A stretch of DNA of 24,134 nt from an uncultured Clostridia bacterium (GTDB lineage: Bacteria > Bacillota > Clostridia > TANB77 > CAG-508). A program made the translations under genes and the position numbers. The DNA lies in NCBI GenBank assembly GCA_934155625.1, contig CAKPHD010000026.1, forward strand, positions 1 to 24,134, read 5' to 3'. Position 1 is the first letter of the stretch. Each line of letters starts with the position of its first letter. Of this stretch, positions 16,460 to 23,879 are shown one piece after another. The notes under the pieces were generated by a model. That model saw nothing but the letters and a program-made list of their open reading frames with translations. It searched no databases and was not told where the DNA came from.

Positions 16460-16741
16460 ATGTCACAGTTAAGCGAAGAAAAAATTTTAGAGAAGGATGG
16501 TCGAAGATTTGTTGTTCATAAAGATGGAAACACTTTATTTATCGGTACATTCGACTATTTCTCAAATGTTGCAGCACAGGTTCTGTGTCATGAAATTATG
16601 AAACCACTTAAGTGGAAAACAACAGGGACTTTTTCTAGTCTCTTGTTAGATGGCAACATTTGTACTGGAGTAGGATATTCAATTCCTTCTAATCAGGAAT
16701 TAGAAAGAAGTCCTTTAGATTATCTGGCAACAGTATTCTAA
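16460..16741 (+). CDS. 93-residue soluble protein, unknown function
   Basis: Plus-strand gene with a full set of signals: consensus promoter, AAGGAGG ribosome site before ATG, TAA stop and a terminator 20 bases on. The product is soluble with no signal peptide; it begins with charged residues (MSQLSEEKILEKDGRRFVV) and has a middle segment AAQVLCHEIMKPLKWKTTG and no motif I recognise. It is divergent from the small membrane-protein gene. The inverted repeat in its promoter suggests control by a repressor. Its codon use is less AT-biased than that of neighbouring housekeeping genes. Confidence 0.75.
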   Translation: MSQLSEEKILEKDGRRFVVHKDGNTLFIGTFDYFSNVAAQVLCHEIMKPLKWKTTGTFSSLLLDGNICTGVGYSIPSNQELERSPLDYLATVF

Positions 16742-16761
16742 AATAAGTTTCATCATTAACA

Positions 16762-16788
16762 AAGGAGATGTCCTGTGGACATCTCCTT
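16762..16788 (+). terminator. Bidirectional terminator between the 93-residue gene and rplS
   Basis: AAGGAGATGTCC (16762-16773), loop TGT, GGACATCTCCTT (16777-16788). T-rich sequence follows on both strands, so it can end the ylxM-rplS operon as well as the plus-strand gene. Confidence 0.8.
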
Positions 16789-16794
16789 CATTTA

Positions 16795-17223
16795 TTACTC
16801 AGCTGTTGCTTCTGTTTTTGTTTCTTTAGCTACTTCTTTAACTTCTTCTTTGATTGTTATCATTTTGTTTTCAATTCTAGCTCCAACCATTTCTTTAGTC
16901 TTAGAAGCTTTACCTGTTCTTTCTCTTAAATAGTAAAGTTTAGCTCTTCTAGCTTTACCAACTCTAACTACTTCTACTTTTTCTACTAATGGTGAATGGA
17001 TTAAGAATGTTTTTTCAACACCTACACCGTAAGAGATTTTTCTTACTGTGAATGTTTCGTTAAGTCCTCCACCTTGTTTTTTTATTACAATTCCTTCAAA
17101 TACTTGGATTCTTTCTTTGTTTCCTTCTTTAATTCTAACATGAACTCTAACTGTATTTCCAACTTTGATTTCTGGAATAGCATTTTTTAATTGTTCATAT
17201 TCGATTGCTTTTATGACATCCAT
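16795..17223 (-). CDS. rplS: 50S ribosomal protein L19
   Basis: A ribosomal protein at the 30S-50S interface. The conserved body covers about 1-115: VGNTVRVHVRIKEG, the QVFEGIVIKKQGGG segment, and VRVGKARRAKLYYLRERTGKA. The 142-residue length exceeds the usual 115 because of a Lys/Glu/Ala-rich tail (about 115-142) that looks disordered. It is the last gene of the operon, six bases after trmD, and is followed by a terminator. Confidence 0.97.
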   Translation of the reverse strand: MDVIKAIEYEQLKNAIPEIKVGNTVRVHVRIKEGNKERIQVFEGIVIKKQGGGLNETFTVRKISYGVGVEKTFLIHSPLVEKVEVVRVGKARRAKLYYLRERTGKASKTKEMVGARIENKMITIKEEVKEVAKETKTEATAE

Positions 17224-17229
17224 CGTATT

Positions 17230-17949
17230 TTACCTCCTTCTTTCTATATTTTCTATAAATTTTCTGTCTTCGTCTGACAATTTTACATTTTCTAAAAGTT
17301 CTGGTCTTTTTAGATATGTGTTTTTTAAAGCTTCACATCTTCTCCATTTATTTATATTTTCATGGTGACCTGAAAGTAAAACTTCTGGAACGCTGACTCC
17401 ATCAAAAATTTCTGGCCTTGTATATTGAGGATATTCAAGTATTCCTTGTGCAAATGATTCTTCAGATATTGAATCTTTGCTTAATACTCCATCTACATAT
17501 CTACTTACACTATCTATTAACACCATTGCTGGAATTTCTCCACCTGTTAATACATAATCTCCTATAGATATTTCCTCATCTACAATTTTGTCAATCACCC
17601 TTTGGTCTATACCTTCATAATGTCCACAAAGGATTATAAGATGTTCTTCTTGGCTTAATTGTTCTACCTTTTTTTGATTTAATACCTTTCCCTGTGGTGA
17701 CATATATATTACTTTTGCATTTGAGTCTTTTATTGATTCATATGCATCATTTACTACATCTGCTTGCATTACCATGCCAGCTCCACCACCATATGGAGTA
17801 TCATCAACTTTTTTATGTTTGTTTTTTGAAAAATCTCTAATGTTTATTAAATTTATATCTATTAGATTTTTTTCTTTTGCTCTTCCTATTATGCTTTGCT
17901 TTATTGGCTCAAACATTTCTGGAAAGAGTGTTAACACATCAAATTTCAT
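17230..17949 (-). CDS. trmD: tRNA (guanine-N1-)-methyltransferase TrmD
   Basis: Methylates G37 of tRNAs that read CNN codons, preventing frameshifts. The 239-residue SPOUT protein starts MKFDVLTLFPEMF and has DDTPYGGGAGMVMQ (49-62), the knot segments YMSPQGKVLNQ (92-102), LCGHYEGIDQRV (117-128) and SIGDYVLTGGE (137-147), and the C-terminal YTRPEIFDG tRNA-binding region. Length is normal. It sits between rimM and rplS, the classic order. Confidence 0.98.
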   Translation of the reverse strand: MKFDVLTLFPEMFEPIKQSIIGRAKEKNLIDINLINIRDFSKNKHKKVDDTPYGGGAGMVMQADVVNDAYESIKDSNAKVIYMSPQGKVLNQKKVEQLSQEEHLIILCGHYEGIDQRVIDKIVDEEISIGDYVLTGGEIPAMVLIDSVSRYVDGVLSKDSISEESFAQGILEYPQYTRPEIFDGVSVPEVLLSGHHENINKWRRCEALKNTYLKRPELLENVKLSDEDRKFIENIERRR

Positions 17950-17962
17950 AGTTCCTCCATTT

Positions 17963-18466
17963 TTAAATCAATCCTGGTATAAGATGAACTATAATTCTAT
18001 CATCTAATTTGACCTCTTTTATTACCTCATCAATTCCTGGTAACAAAACTTGTTTTCCTAATTCATCTTTTACTACATATATATCTTTACTTCCTGTATT
18101 ATAGATATCATCAACTTTTCCTAGTAACTTTCCATCATCAGTGTATACTTCTAATCCAATTAAATCAGCTATAAAATATGTACCTTCTTCTAAAGGTATT
18201 GCATCTTCTCTATCAATTTCAAGATATGCATTTTTTAATTTTTCAACTTCTTCTGGATTGTTTATACCTTCTAATTTTAGTAATACCATGTTTTTATGAT
18301 ATCTTACAGATTCTACTTTATATAGAGTTTCTGTTTTTTTGGTTTTGACATATACTTTTTTTAAATCGTCAAATCTTGTTATGTCATCTGTAAAAGGAAC
18401 TACTTTTGCTTCTCCTTTTATTCCAAATGTATTTACAATTTGACCTATTTCAAATCTTTTTTGCAT
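17963..18466 (-). CDS. rimM: Ribosome maturation factor RimM
   Basis: Assists 30S head assembly, binding S19 and the 16S 3' domain. The 167-residue protein has the N-terminal barrel (GQIVNTFGIKGEAKVVPFTD at 8-27) and the C-terminal PRC barrel (DLIGLEVYTDDGKLLGKVDD about 100-119). Length is typical. It follows khpA by 15 bases and precedes trmD by 13. Confidence 0.96.
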   Translation of the reverse strand: MQKRFEIGQIVNTFGIKGEAKVVPFTDDITRFDDLKKVYVKTKKTETLYKVESVRYHKNMVLLKLEGINNPEEVEKLKNAYLEIDREDAIPLEEGTYFIADLIGLEVYTDDGKLLGKVDDIYNTGSKDIYVVKDELGKQVLLPGIDEVIKEVKLDDRIIVHLIPGLI

Positions 18467-18481
18467 GTTTGTACCATTCCT

Positions 18482-18712
18482 TTATCCAATAAATTCAACA
18501 GTTATTTTTTTATCTTTTCTATTTGCAACTGCTTTCATTACTGTTCTAATAGATTGTGCAATTTTGCCTTGTCTTCCGATTATTTTTCCCATATCTCCAT
18601 CTGCAACTCTTACTTCGAAGATTATGCTTTTTTCATTTTCGACTTCTTTGATTTCTACTGAATCTTGGTTGTCTACTAAGTTTTTAATGATTGTTTCTAA
18701 TACTTCTTTCAC
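18482..18712 (-). CDS. khpA: KH-domain RNA-binding protein KhpA
   Basis: A single KH-domain RNA-binding protein of 76 residues that in related bacteria partners KhpB. The GxxG loop is GRQG (46-49) in GKIIGRQGKIAQSIRT. Its place between rpsP and rimM is the standard Firmicutes arrangement, where it is also annotated YlqC. Confidence 0.93.
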   Translation of the reverse strand: MKEVLETIIKNLVDNQDSVEIKEVENEKSIIFEVRVADGDMGKIIGRQGKIAQSIRTVMKAVANRKDKKITVEFIG

Positions 18713-18726
18713 AGGATATCTCCTTT

Positions 18727-18957
18727 CTAAGCATTCTTAATTAAAGATTTTACTGTATCAGTTGGTTGTGCACCATTTTTAATCCATTGTTCTAATTTTT
18801 CTTTATCTAGAACTATTGTAGATGGTTTTGTCATTGGATCATAAGAACCAATTTTTTCAATGATTTTTCCATCTCTTGGAGATGTAGAATCAGCTACTAC
18901 TATGTGATAGAAAGGAGCTTTTTTCTTTCCTTGTCTTTGTAATCTTATTTTTACCAT
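18727..18957 (-). CDS. rpsP: 30S ribosomal protein S16
   Basis: A small-subunit assembly protein of 76 residues beginning MVKIRLQRQGKKKAPFYHIV, with the family pattern ADSTSPRDGKIIEKIGSYDP. An upstream in-frame ATG (18975) would add six residues, but AGGAGGTG lies six bases before the ATG at 18957 and inside that extension, so the internal start is right. It lies 60 bases after ffh. Confidence 0.96.
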   Translation of the reverse strand: MVKIRLQRQGKKKAPFYHIVVADSTSPRDGKIIEKIGSYDPMTKPSTIVLDKEKLEQWIKNGAQPTDTVKSLIKNA

Positions 18958-18963
18958 TATTTT

Positions 18964-18971
18964 CACCTCCT
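18964..18971 (-). promoter_or_regulatory. Ribosome binding site deciding the rpsP start
   Basis: AGGAGGTG on the minus strand, six bases before the rpsP ATG at 18955-18957. Confidence 0.85.
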
Positions 18972-19017
18972 GCATTAGAATTTATATATAAATTTAAAAA
19001 TTTAATAACTAATTAAT

Positions 19018-20379
19018 TTAGATTTTGAAATTTTTCAAATCTTTTGGGTCCATGTTTTCCATGCTTTTCATCATTTTTCTCATGCCACCTTTGTTTGATT
19101 TCATTTGTTTCATCATTTTTTGTGTCATTTCAAATGATTTCATAAATTTATTTACATCTTGCACTGTTGTTCCACTACCTTTTGCTATACGCAATCTTCT
19201 GCTTCCATTTAATATTTTAGGATTTCTTTTTTCTTTTTTTGTCATTGAACAAATCATTGCTTCAATTTTGTCAAATTCTTTGTCATCAATATTTAAGTCT
19301 TTTATTTTGTTCATTCCTGGTAACATTTTTAATATTGATGAAAGTGAACCCATTTTCTTTACTTGTCTTATTTGTGCTAAATAGTCATCTAAGTCTAACT
19401 CATTTTTTCTAAGTTGTTGTTCTAATTTTTCTGCATCTTCTTGACTTATTGCTTCTTCAGCTTTTTCTATTATTGAAAGTACATCTCCCATTCCAAGTAT
19501 TCTTGATGTCATTCTTTCTGGATTAAATACTTCAATATCACTTAGCTTCTCACCTGTTGCTGCAAATTTTATTGGTTTTCCTGTAACTTTTTTTACAGAA
19601 AGCGCTGCACCACCACGTGTGTCACCATCTAATTTTGTTAATACTACTCCATCTATTCCAACTGTTTCGTTGAATGTTTGTGCTATATTAACTGCATCTT
19701 GACCTGTCATTGAGTCAACTACTAATAGTATTTCATGTGGCTTGATGTTTGTTTTTAGATTTTTTAGTTCTTGCATTAGCTCGTCATCTATGTGTAATCT
19801 ACCTGCTGTATCTATTATTACTACATCATTCAATTTTGACATTGCTACACTCATTGCTTGTCTACTGATTTGTACAACGTCTTTTGAATTTTCGTTGCTG
19901 TATACTGGTATGTTTAATTGCTTTCCTACAACTTCTAATTGTTTTATAGCTGCTGGTCTATATACGTCACATGCAACTAGTAATGGCTTTTTTCCTTGTT
20001 TTCTTAATAAGTTTGCAAGCTTTCCTGCTGTTGTTGTTTTTCCTGAACCTTGCAATCCGACTAACATGATTACTGTTGGTGGATTTGGTGTAAAGTTTAT
20101 TTTACTTTCTGTTCCTCCTAATAGTTCTATCATTTCGTCTTTTACTATTTTTATTACTTGTTGCCCTGGTGTTAATGATTTCATTACATCTTGACCTAAT
20201 GCTTTTTCTTGTATGCTGTTAATGAATTCTTTTACAATTTTGTAATTTACATCTGCTTCAAGTAGTGCAAGTTTTACTTCTCTTAGCATTTCTTTTAAGT
20301 CTGATTCTGTTATTCTTGCTTTTCCTCTAAGTTTTCTTGTTATTTCTTGTAGTTTTGATGATAATCCTTCAAATGCCAT
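19018..20379 (-). CDS. ffh: Signal recognition particle protein Ffh (SRP54)
   Basis: The SRP GTPase that binds signal sequences and 4.5S-type RNA and delivers ribosomes to FtsY at the membrane. In the 453 residues there is the N domain (1-95), the G domain with GLQGSGKTT (108-116), DTAGR (190-194) and TKLDGDTRGG (248-257), and a methionine-rich M domain (about 300-445) with the RNA-binding segment SRRLRIAKGSG (393-403). Normal length and intact. It is preceded by ylxM, its usual partner. Confidence 0.98.
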   Translation of the reverse strand: MAFEGLSSKLQEITRKLRGKARITESDLKEMLREVKLALLEADVNYKIVKEFINSIQEKALGQDVMKSLTPGQQVIKIVKDEMIELLGGTESKINFTPNPPTVIMLVGLQGSGKTTTAGKLANLLRKQGKKPLLVACDVYRPAAIKQLEVVGKQLNIPVYSNENSKDVVQISRQAMSVAMSKLNDVVIIDTAGRLHIDDELMQELKNLKTNIKPHEILLVVDSMTGQDAVNIAQTFNETVGIDGVVLTKLDGDTRGGAALSVKKVTGKPIKFAATGEKLSDIEVFNPERMTSRILGMGDVLSIIEKAEEAISQEDAEKLEQQLRKNELDLDDYLAQIRQVKKMGSLSSILKMLPGMNKIKDLNIDDKEFDKIEAMICSMTKKEKRNPKILNGSRRLRIAKGSGTTVQDVNKFMKSFEMTQKMMKQMKSNKGGMRKMMKSMENMDPKDLKNFKI

Positions 20380-20400
20380 AATACCATTCCTTTCTTTTGT

Positions 20401-20748
20401 TTATACTAAACAATTTAATTCTTTTTTTACTTCTTCTAATATATTTGTAACTTTTTTGTCTGATGAGTCTTTTTGTATTTTGTTTAAGTTTACTAATATA
20501 TGCTGTACTAGCTTTTCTTGATTAATTGTCTTTTTCATAAACAATAGCTTTTCTTCGTATTCGAAAAGTTTTTTCTCTCCTTTCTTGATGATGTCTCTTA
20601 CTCCTTGTCTTGTTATTTCTTCATTTTCTGCAATTTCTGATAATGATAAGTCTTCATTGTAGTAGTAATCTATTACTCTGTATTGCTTTTCTGTTAATAG
20701 TTCTCCGTAGATTTGTAATAACATGCTTACTTCTACTTTTTTCTCCAT
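20401..20748 (-). CDS. ylxM: YlxM-family DNA-binding protein (UPF0122)
   Basis: A small helix-turn-helix protein resembling sigma-70 region 4, nearly always next to ffh and thought to act with the SRP pathway. LTEKQYRVIDYYYNEDLS leads into the helix-turn-helix LSLSEIAENEEITRQGVRDI. An in-frame ATG at 20790 would add 14 residues. I choose the ATG at 20746-20748 because GAAGG lies seven bases before it and the protein then aligns with Bacillus YlxM (about 110 residues). First gene of the operon, 21 bases before ffh. Confidence 0.9.
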   Translation of the reverse strand: MEKKVEVSMLLQIYGELLTEKQYRVIDYYYNEDLSLSEIAENEEITRQGVRDIIKKGEKKLFEYEEKLLFMKKTINQEKLVQHILVNLNKIQKDSSDKKVTNILEEVKKELNCLV

Positions 20749-20793
20749 ATCACTACCTTCTTTCTTTTGTGCTTCCATCCTTTTTAACATAAT

Positions 20794-20829
20794 AAAAAGG
20801 TGTAATGCTAATATACTTTACACCTTTTT
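20794..20829 (-). terminator. Terminator of the deaminase-like gene
   Basis: AAAAAGGTGTAA (20794-20805) pairs with TTACACCTTTTT (20818-20829). On the minus strand it ends in CTTTTT, 19 bases after the stop codon of the deaminase-like gene. Confidence 0.8.
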
Positions 20830-20843
20830 TACCGATTTGTCAA
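20815..20843 (-). promoter_or_regulatory. Probable ylxM-ffh operon promoter overlapping a terminator
   Basis: TTGACA (20838-20843), 17-base spacer, TAAAGT (20815-20820) on the minus strand. The -35 box is five bases after the upstream stop codon, and the spacer and -10 lie in the terminator hairpin. Confidence 0.55.
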
Positions 20844-20847
20844 GTGT

Positions 20848-23334
20848 TTACTTTAAAATTTCAGGATTTTCTTCAAATATTTTATGTGCAATATTTTCAT
20901 TCATTTTGAATGGAACTACATACCCTTCCAATGTTTCTGCTTTTTCTCTTAGCAATTCATTTTCTTGATTTACATATATTTTTGATTTTCCTTTACCATT
21001 TTTAGCTTCTTGTACTAAATTTAAAACTGGTGAGTTTCCATCAAATGCAATTACTATTGATTTTCTTCTCTCAAATATTTCATAATTAAAGCTTTTATAT
21101 ATTCCAAGCTCTTCTGTTTCAGGCGAAATACAAATTCCGTCTACTTTTTCTTCTAATAATCTATTTTTTACTTTTTCAGTTACTACTTTAGGAACTATTG
21201 CATTGATTTCAATATTTTTGTTTACTTCTTTTGCTATATCTACAACTGCCTTTTCATAGCCTTGCATTTTGTGACCAACTACTAAATATGCATTGTTGCT
21301 GTTTATTTTTTTTATAAATTCTTTTAATACATTTATTCCTTCTTCTGATGGCACTGTTTCTCTTCCTTTTGTGTTGAAACTTCCTCCGGCTATTATTACT
21401 GGTACTTTGTCTGTTGGAAGTTCTTTTATTTTGTTTTTTAATTCTTTTTCTGTGTCAAGATTGTTAAAAGCTCTAAGCTCTTCTTTTCCTTCTGTTTCTT
21501 TCATGTTTTTTTCTTCTAATTCTAATACAGCTTCTCTTATTGTTCTTCCATTTAAGAATTTTTCGAACTTCTTGCTTTTTTCTGCAAAATATTTTTCTCT
21601 ATCTTCTATTATTTCTTTTTCTGTTTCTCTCATTTTGCTGAATTCTTTTTCAGTTAAACCTAATAAGTTTTGTAATGCTAATTGCTCATCAATTGCATCT
21701 GATCCATAAAATCCACATCCATCTGTTCCTTGTACACATTTTACACCATTTTTTAAGAATGTTTTTAGCGGATGATTTGACAAATCGCTTAAGTTATTTA
21801 GTCTTACATTTGATGTTAATTGAAATTCTATAACTACTCCATTTTCTTCCATCAATTCCATTAGCTCATGTCCAGCTTTACTTCGTAAGTCTTCTGAATA
21901 AAGTCCATGGCCTAACCTACATCTTGGCATTTCTTGTCCTTCTTGTAATGCTTCTTTTATGCACATTATTGATTTTCTTACATTGTCTCTTAAACTGTCA
22001 TTCTCACCAGCATGTATTCTTATTGTAAAATCTTTGTCTTCTTCGTTTACATATTTTACAATTTCATTTATTGCAGGTTGCAAATCAGATATGTCATTTA
22101 TTTCTTCTCCTATAAAGTCACTTCCTACAACATATGGACTTTTGGCTACTGCTCTTAATACATTTACGTTTTCTCTTAAATATGTGTTACTTGTTTTTTG
22201 GTCTTTTATTATTGTTAATGGTATTCTTCTTATTCCTACTAAAAATCTTATTTTTACTCCTGTTTCTTTTTCTATTAATGGTAAAATTTCGTGTATTTCT
22301 TCTAGTAGTTTTACTGCTGGTTCGCCTGTTTTAGCTAAATCTGTATCTGCTATTTCTACATATTGTATTCCTTGTCTTTGATATTCTCTTGCCGTCCATA
22401 ATAGTTTGTCTTGTCTTAATGTGTTATTTTTGTATGGGCTTTCTGCTTTTTTATCTTCTAACATTTTTAATACTGTTTTTATTATATCTGGTTCTGGAAT
22501 TTTATTGATTTTGTTTTCTGTTAGTTTTATTTTTTCTGCTGATTGAATTCCTTTTGCAAATACATATCTGTAAATATAGCATTTTTCTAGGTTTGTGAAT
22601 ACTGCCTGGCCATCTTTCATTATTGCAAGGCTTGCTCTTATTTTGCTTATATTGTATTCTGAATTTTCTAAATTGTTTAATATAAAGTCTGCAAAGTTTA
22701 TAAATGTATTATCATCTATTTTTCTTGTTTTGTATTTTCCTTTTAATGGTGAATCTTTGAATTGTTTTTCTACTTCTTTTCTTTTTTTATTAATTTTTTC
22801 TTCTTGCTCTTGACTTAATTTTAAATTTAATTTTTTGATATAATATAATGGATATCTTATTTGATGTGCTATTCCTAATGCAATTAAACAGTCTGGCGTT
22901 AAGTTTGCATTCATGTGTGTATGCAAGTCTGTTCTAAATTTTGATTTTTTTAAGATATATGTTTTTACTATTGTTTTTTCTATTGGTAATTTGTAGTTTT
23001 TGGTTTGTGACATTAATGTTTTTGTTATTGCTGGAATTTTGGCCTTTATTTCTATTCTATCTTCAAATATGTTTGCTATTTTTATTCCACCTAATCTAAA
23101 TATATATACTTCTTCGTTGTCACCATTGATGCTTGCTGGTATTTTGCCTGTTATTATTTTCATGTCTTTTTCGTTTTTGATTGTTTCGACATTGCATATT
23201 TTTGCTAAGTTTGTTATTAGGTTTCCTGAATTGTGATTTGGTGTTTCTAATATATATGTGATTTCGTCTTCTCCTGTTTTGCTTAAATTTACTATTATGT
23301 CTTTTTCTTTGTCTAAATAGAATTTTTTTACCAT
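20848..23334 (-). CDS. Adenosine-deaminase-like enzyme fused to a putative SLOG/LOG-like domain
   Basis: An 828-residue cytoplasmic protein. Residues 1-125 form a domain I do not recognise. The middle (about 130-600) is an adenosine/AMP-deaminase-type metal-dependent barrel: HTH with His138 and His140, HAGE with His441 and Glu444, LGHG with His476, and GTDG with Asp538. All expected zinc ligands and the catalytic Glu and His are present, but the aspartate after Asp538, which in true adenosine deaminases helps hold the substrate, is Gly539. A long insert (about 170-300) follows the first metal motif. The C-terminal 640-810 (VIIAGGSFNTKGRE, VVGHKMQGYEKAVVDIA, AFDGNSPVLNLVQEAKNG) resembles a Rossmann-type SLOG/LOG nucleotide-binding domain; that assignment is by eye. 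Ordinary deaminases have about 330 residues. RdrB of RADAR phage defence is also a large deaminase, but no RdrA-like ATPase gene is adjacent. It is a single-gene unit with its own promoter and leader hairpin. Substrate unknown. Confidence 0.8.
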   Translation of the reverse strand: MVKKFYLDKEKDIIVNLSKTGEDEITYILETPNHNSGNLITNLAKICNVETIKNEKDMKIITGKIPASINGDNEEVYIFRLGGIKIANIFEDRIEIKAKIPAITKTLMSQTKNYKLPIEKTIVKTYILKKSKFRTDLHTHMNANLTPDCLIALGIAHQIRYPLYYIKKLNLKLSQEQEEKINKKRKEVEKQFKDSPLKGKYKTRKIDDNTFINFADFILNNLENSEYNISKIRASLAIMKDGQAVFTNLEKCYIYRYVFAKGIQSAEKIKLTENKINKIPEPDIIKTVLKMLEDKKAESPYKNNTLRQDKLLWTAREYQRQGIQYVEIADTDLAKTGEPAVKLLEEIHEILPLIEKETGVKIRFLVGIRRIPLTIIKDQKTSNTYLRENVNVLRAVAKSPYVVGSDFIGEEINDISDLQPAINEIVKYVNEEDKDFTIRIHAGENDSLRDNVRKSIMCIKEALQEGQEMPRCRLGHGLYSEDLRSKAGHELMELMEENGVVIEFQLTSNVRLNNLSDLSNHPLKTFLKNGVKCVQGTDGCGFYGSDAIDEQLALQNLLGLTEKEFSKMRETEKEIIEDREKYFAEKSKKFEKFLNGRTIREAVLELEEKNMKETEGKEELRAFNNLDTEKELKNKIKELPTDKVPVIIAGGSFNTKGRETVPSEEGINVLKEFIKKINSNNAYLVVGHKMQGYEKAVVDIAKEVNKNIEINAIVPKVVTEKVKNRLLEEKVDGICISPETEELGIYKSFNYEIFERRKSIVIAFDGNSPVLNLVQEAKNGKGKSKIYVNQENELLREKAETLEGYVVPFKMNENIAHKIFEENPEILK

Positions 23335-23369
23335 TGCTTCTCTCCTTTTTCTTTTTTATATTTTATACG

Positions 23370-23392
23370 AAAAAACACCAGGTCGGCGTTTT
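23370..23392 (-). terminator. Attenuator-like hairpin in the leader of the deaminase-like gene
   Basis: On the minus strand AAAACGCC (from 23385-23392), loop GACCT, GGTGTTTT (from 23372-23379), continuing as a T run to 23370. It lies between the promoter (-10 at 23416-23421) and the ATG (23334), so it can act as a leader terminator. A G-U pair makes it stronger as minus-strand RNA than as plus-strand. Confidence 0.5.
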
Positions 23393-23415
23393 ATTTTTTA
23401 CAAATGTTATTTTAT

Positions 23416-23444
23416 ATTGTATCATATATAGAGAGTTTTTGCAA
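23416..23444 (-). promoter_or_regulatory. Promoter of the deaminase-like gene
   Basis: TTGCAA (23439-23444), 17-base spacer, TACAAT (23416-23421) on the minus strand, giving a leader of about 75 bases. Confidence 0.7.
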
Positions 23445-23498
23445 TGGTTATGTAAAGTTTATTTTTTGTTGCCATGTGTTATAGCATATAATATTAGA

Positions 23499-23654
23499 CT
23501 TAGAAATTAATAATATATTGTTTTTTTATACCTTGGTGTCGCAATCTTCATAATAAAAATATTTGTATGTAGATTGCTCCATACCGCACTCGCATAAGCT
23601 CGTTTGATCGCTTACGCGGTATTTCAAAAACAATATATTATTAATTTTCTAAAG
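23499..23654. repeat. Palindromic MITE-like repeat element, full copy
   Basis: About 156 bp flanked by imperfect inverted repeats of about 27 bp, with cores TTAATAATATATTG (23507-23520) and CAATATATTATTAA (23631-23644). A second nested inverted repeat, ATACCGC (23581-23587) and GCGGTAT (23616-23622), with TAAGC and GCTTA inside it, gives a GC-richer tip. The left 63 bp recur at 155-217. No open reading frame. This fits a non-autonomous element or an intergenic repeat family; no transposase is in view. Confidence 0.7.
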
Positions 23655-23709
23655 TTTATATAATTTTACTGTGAATTGTAATGGCTAAATTGTTTAATTA
23701 ATTTTATTC

Positions 23710-23764
23710 AAAAAAATATTAACCTAATTAGCATCAAAGTTTTGCTTGATAGCTATTAGGTTAA
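23710..23764 (-). terminator. Probable terminator downstream of the FGE-like gene
   Basis: TTAACCTAAT (23719-23728) pairs with ATTAGGTTAA (23755-23764), with further imperfect pairing inside. On the minus strand the stem is followed by TATTTTTTT (23710-23718). Confidence 0.7.
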
Positions 23765-23800
23765 CTTGTTATTTCTATATGCTGTGCTTTCTAAAATTTC

Positions 23801-23842
23801 GGCGGGCCGCACTTTGTTGCTTCGCATCATGTGCGACCCGTC
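23801..23842 (-). other. GC-rich hairpin in the 3' UTR of the FGE-like gene
   Basis: GTGCGACCCGTC (23831-23842) pairs with GGCGGGCCGCAC (23801-23812). On the minus strand the mismatch becomes a G-U pair, so the fold suits minus-strand RNA. No T run follows, so it is not a terminator. Its GC content stands out from the surroundings. Confidence 0.5.
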
Positions 23843-23879
23843 TTCCTCTTGTTCTGATTTTTATATTTAATTCTTTGGT

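Noticed and set aside
23499..23654. Insertion sequence with transposase
   Set aside because: The element is only about 156 bp with no coding frame, so at most a non-autonomous element.
23719..23764. Integron attC-like palindrome
   Set aside because: It has an imperfect palindrome of suitable size, but the R' and R'' core sites do not fit and a T run follows on the minus strand, so a terminator explains it better.
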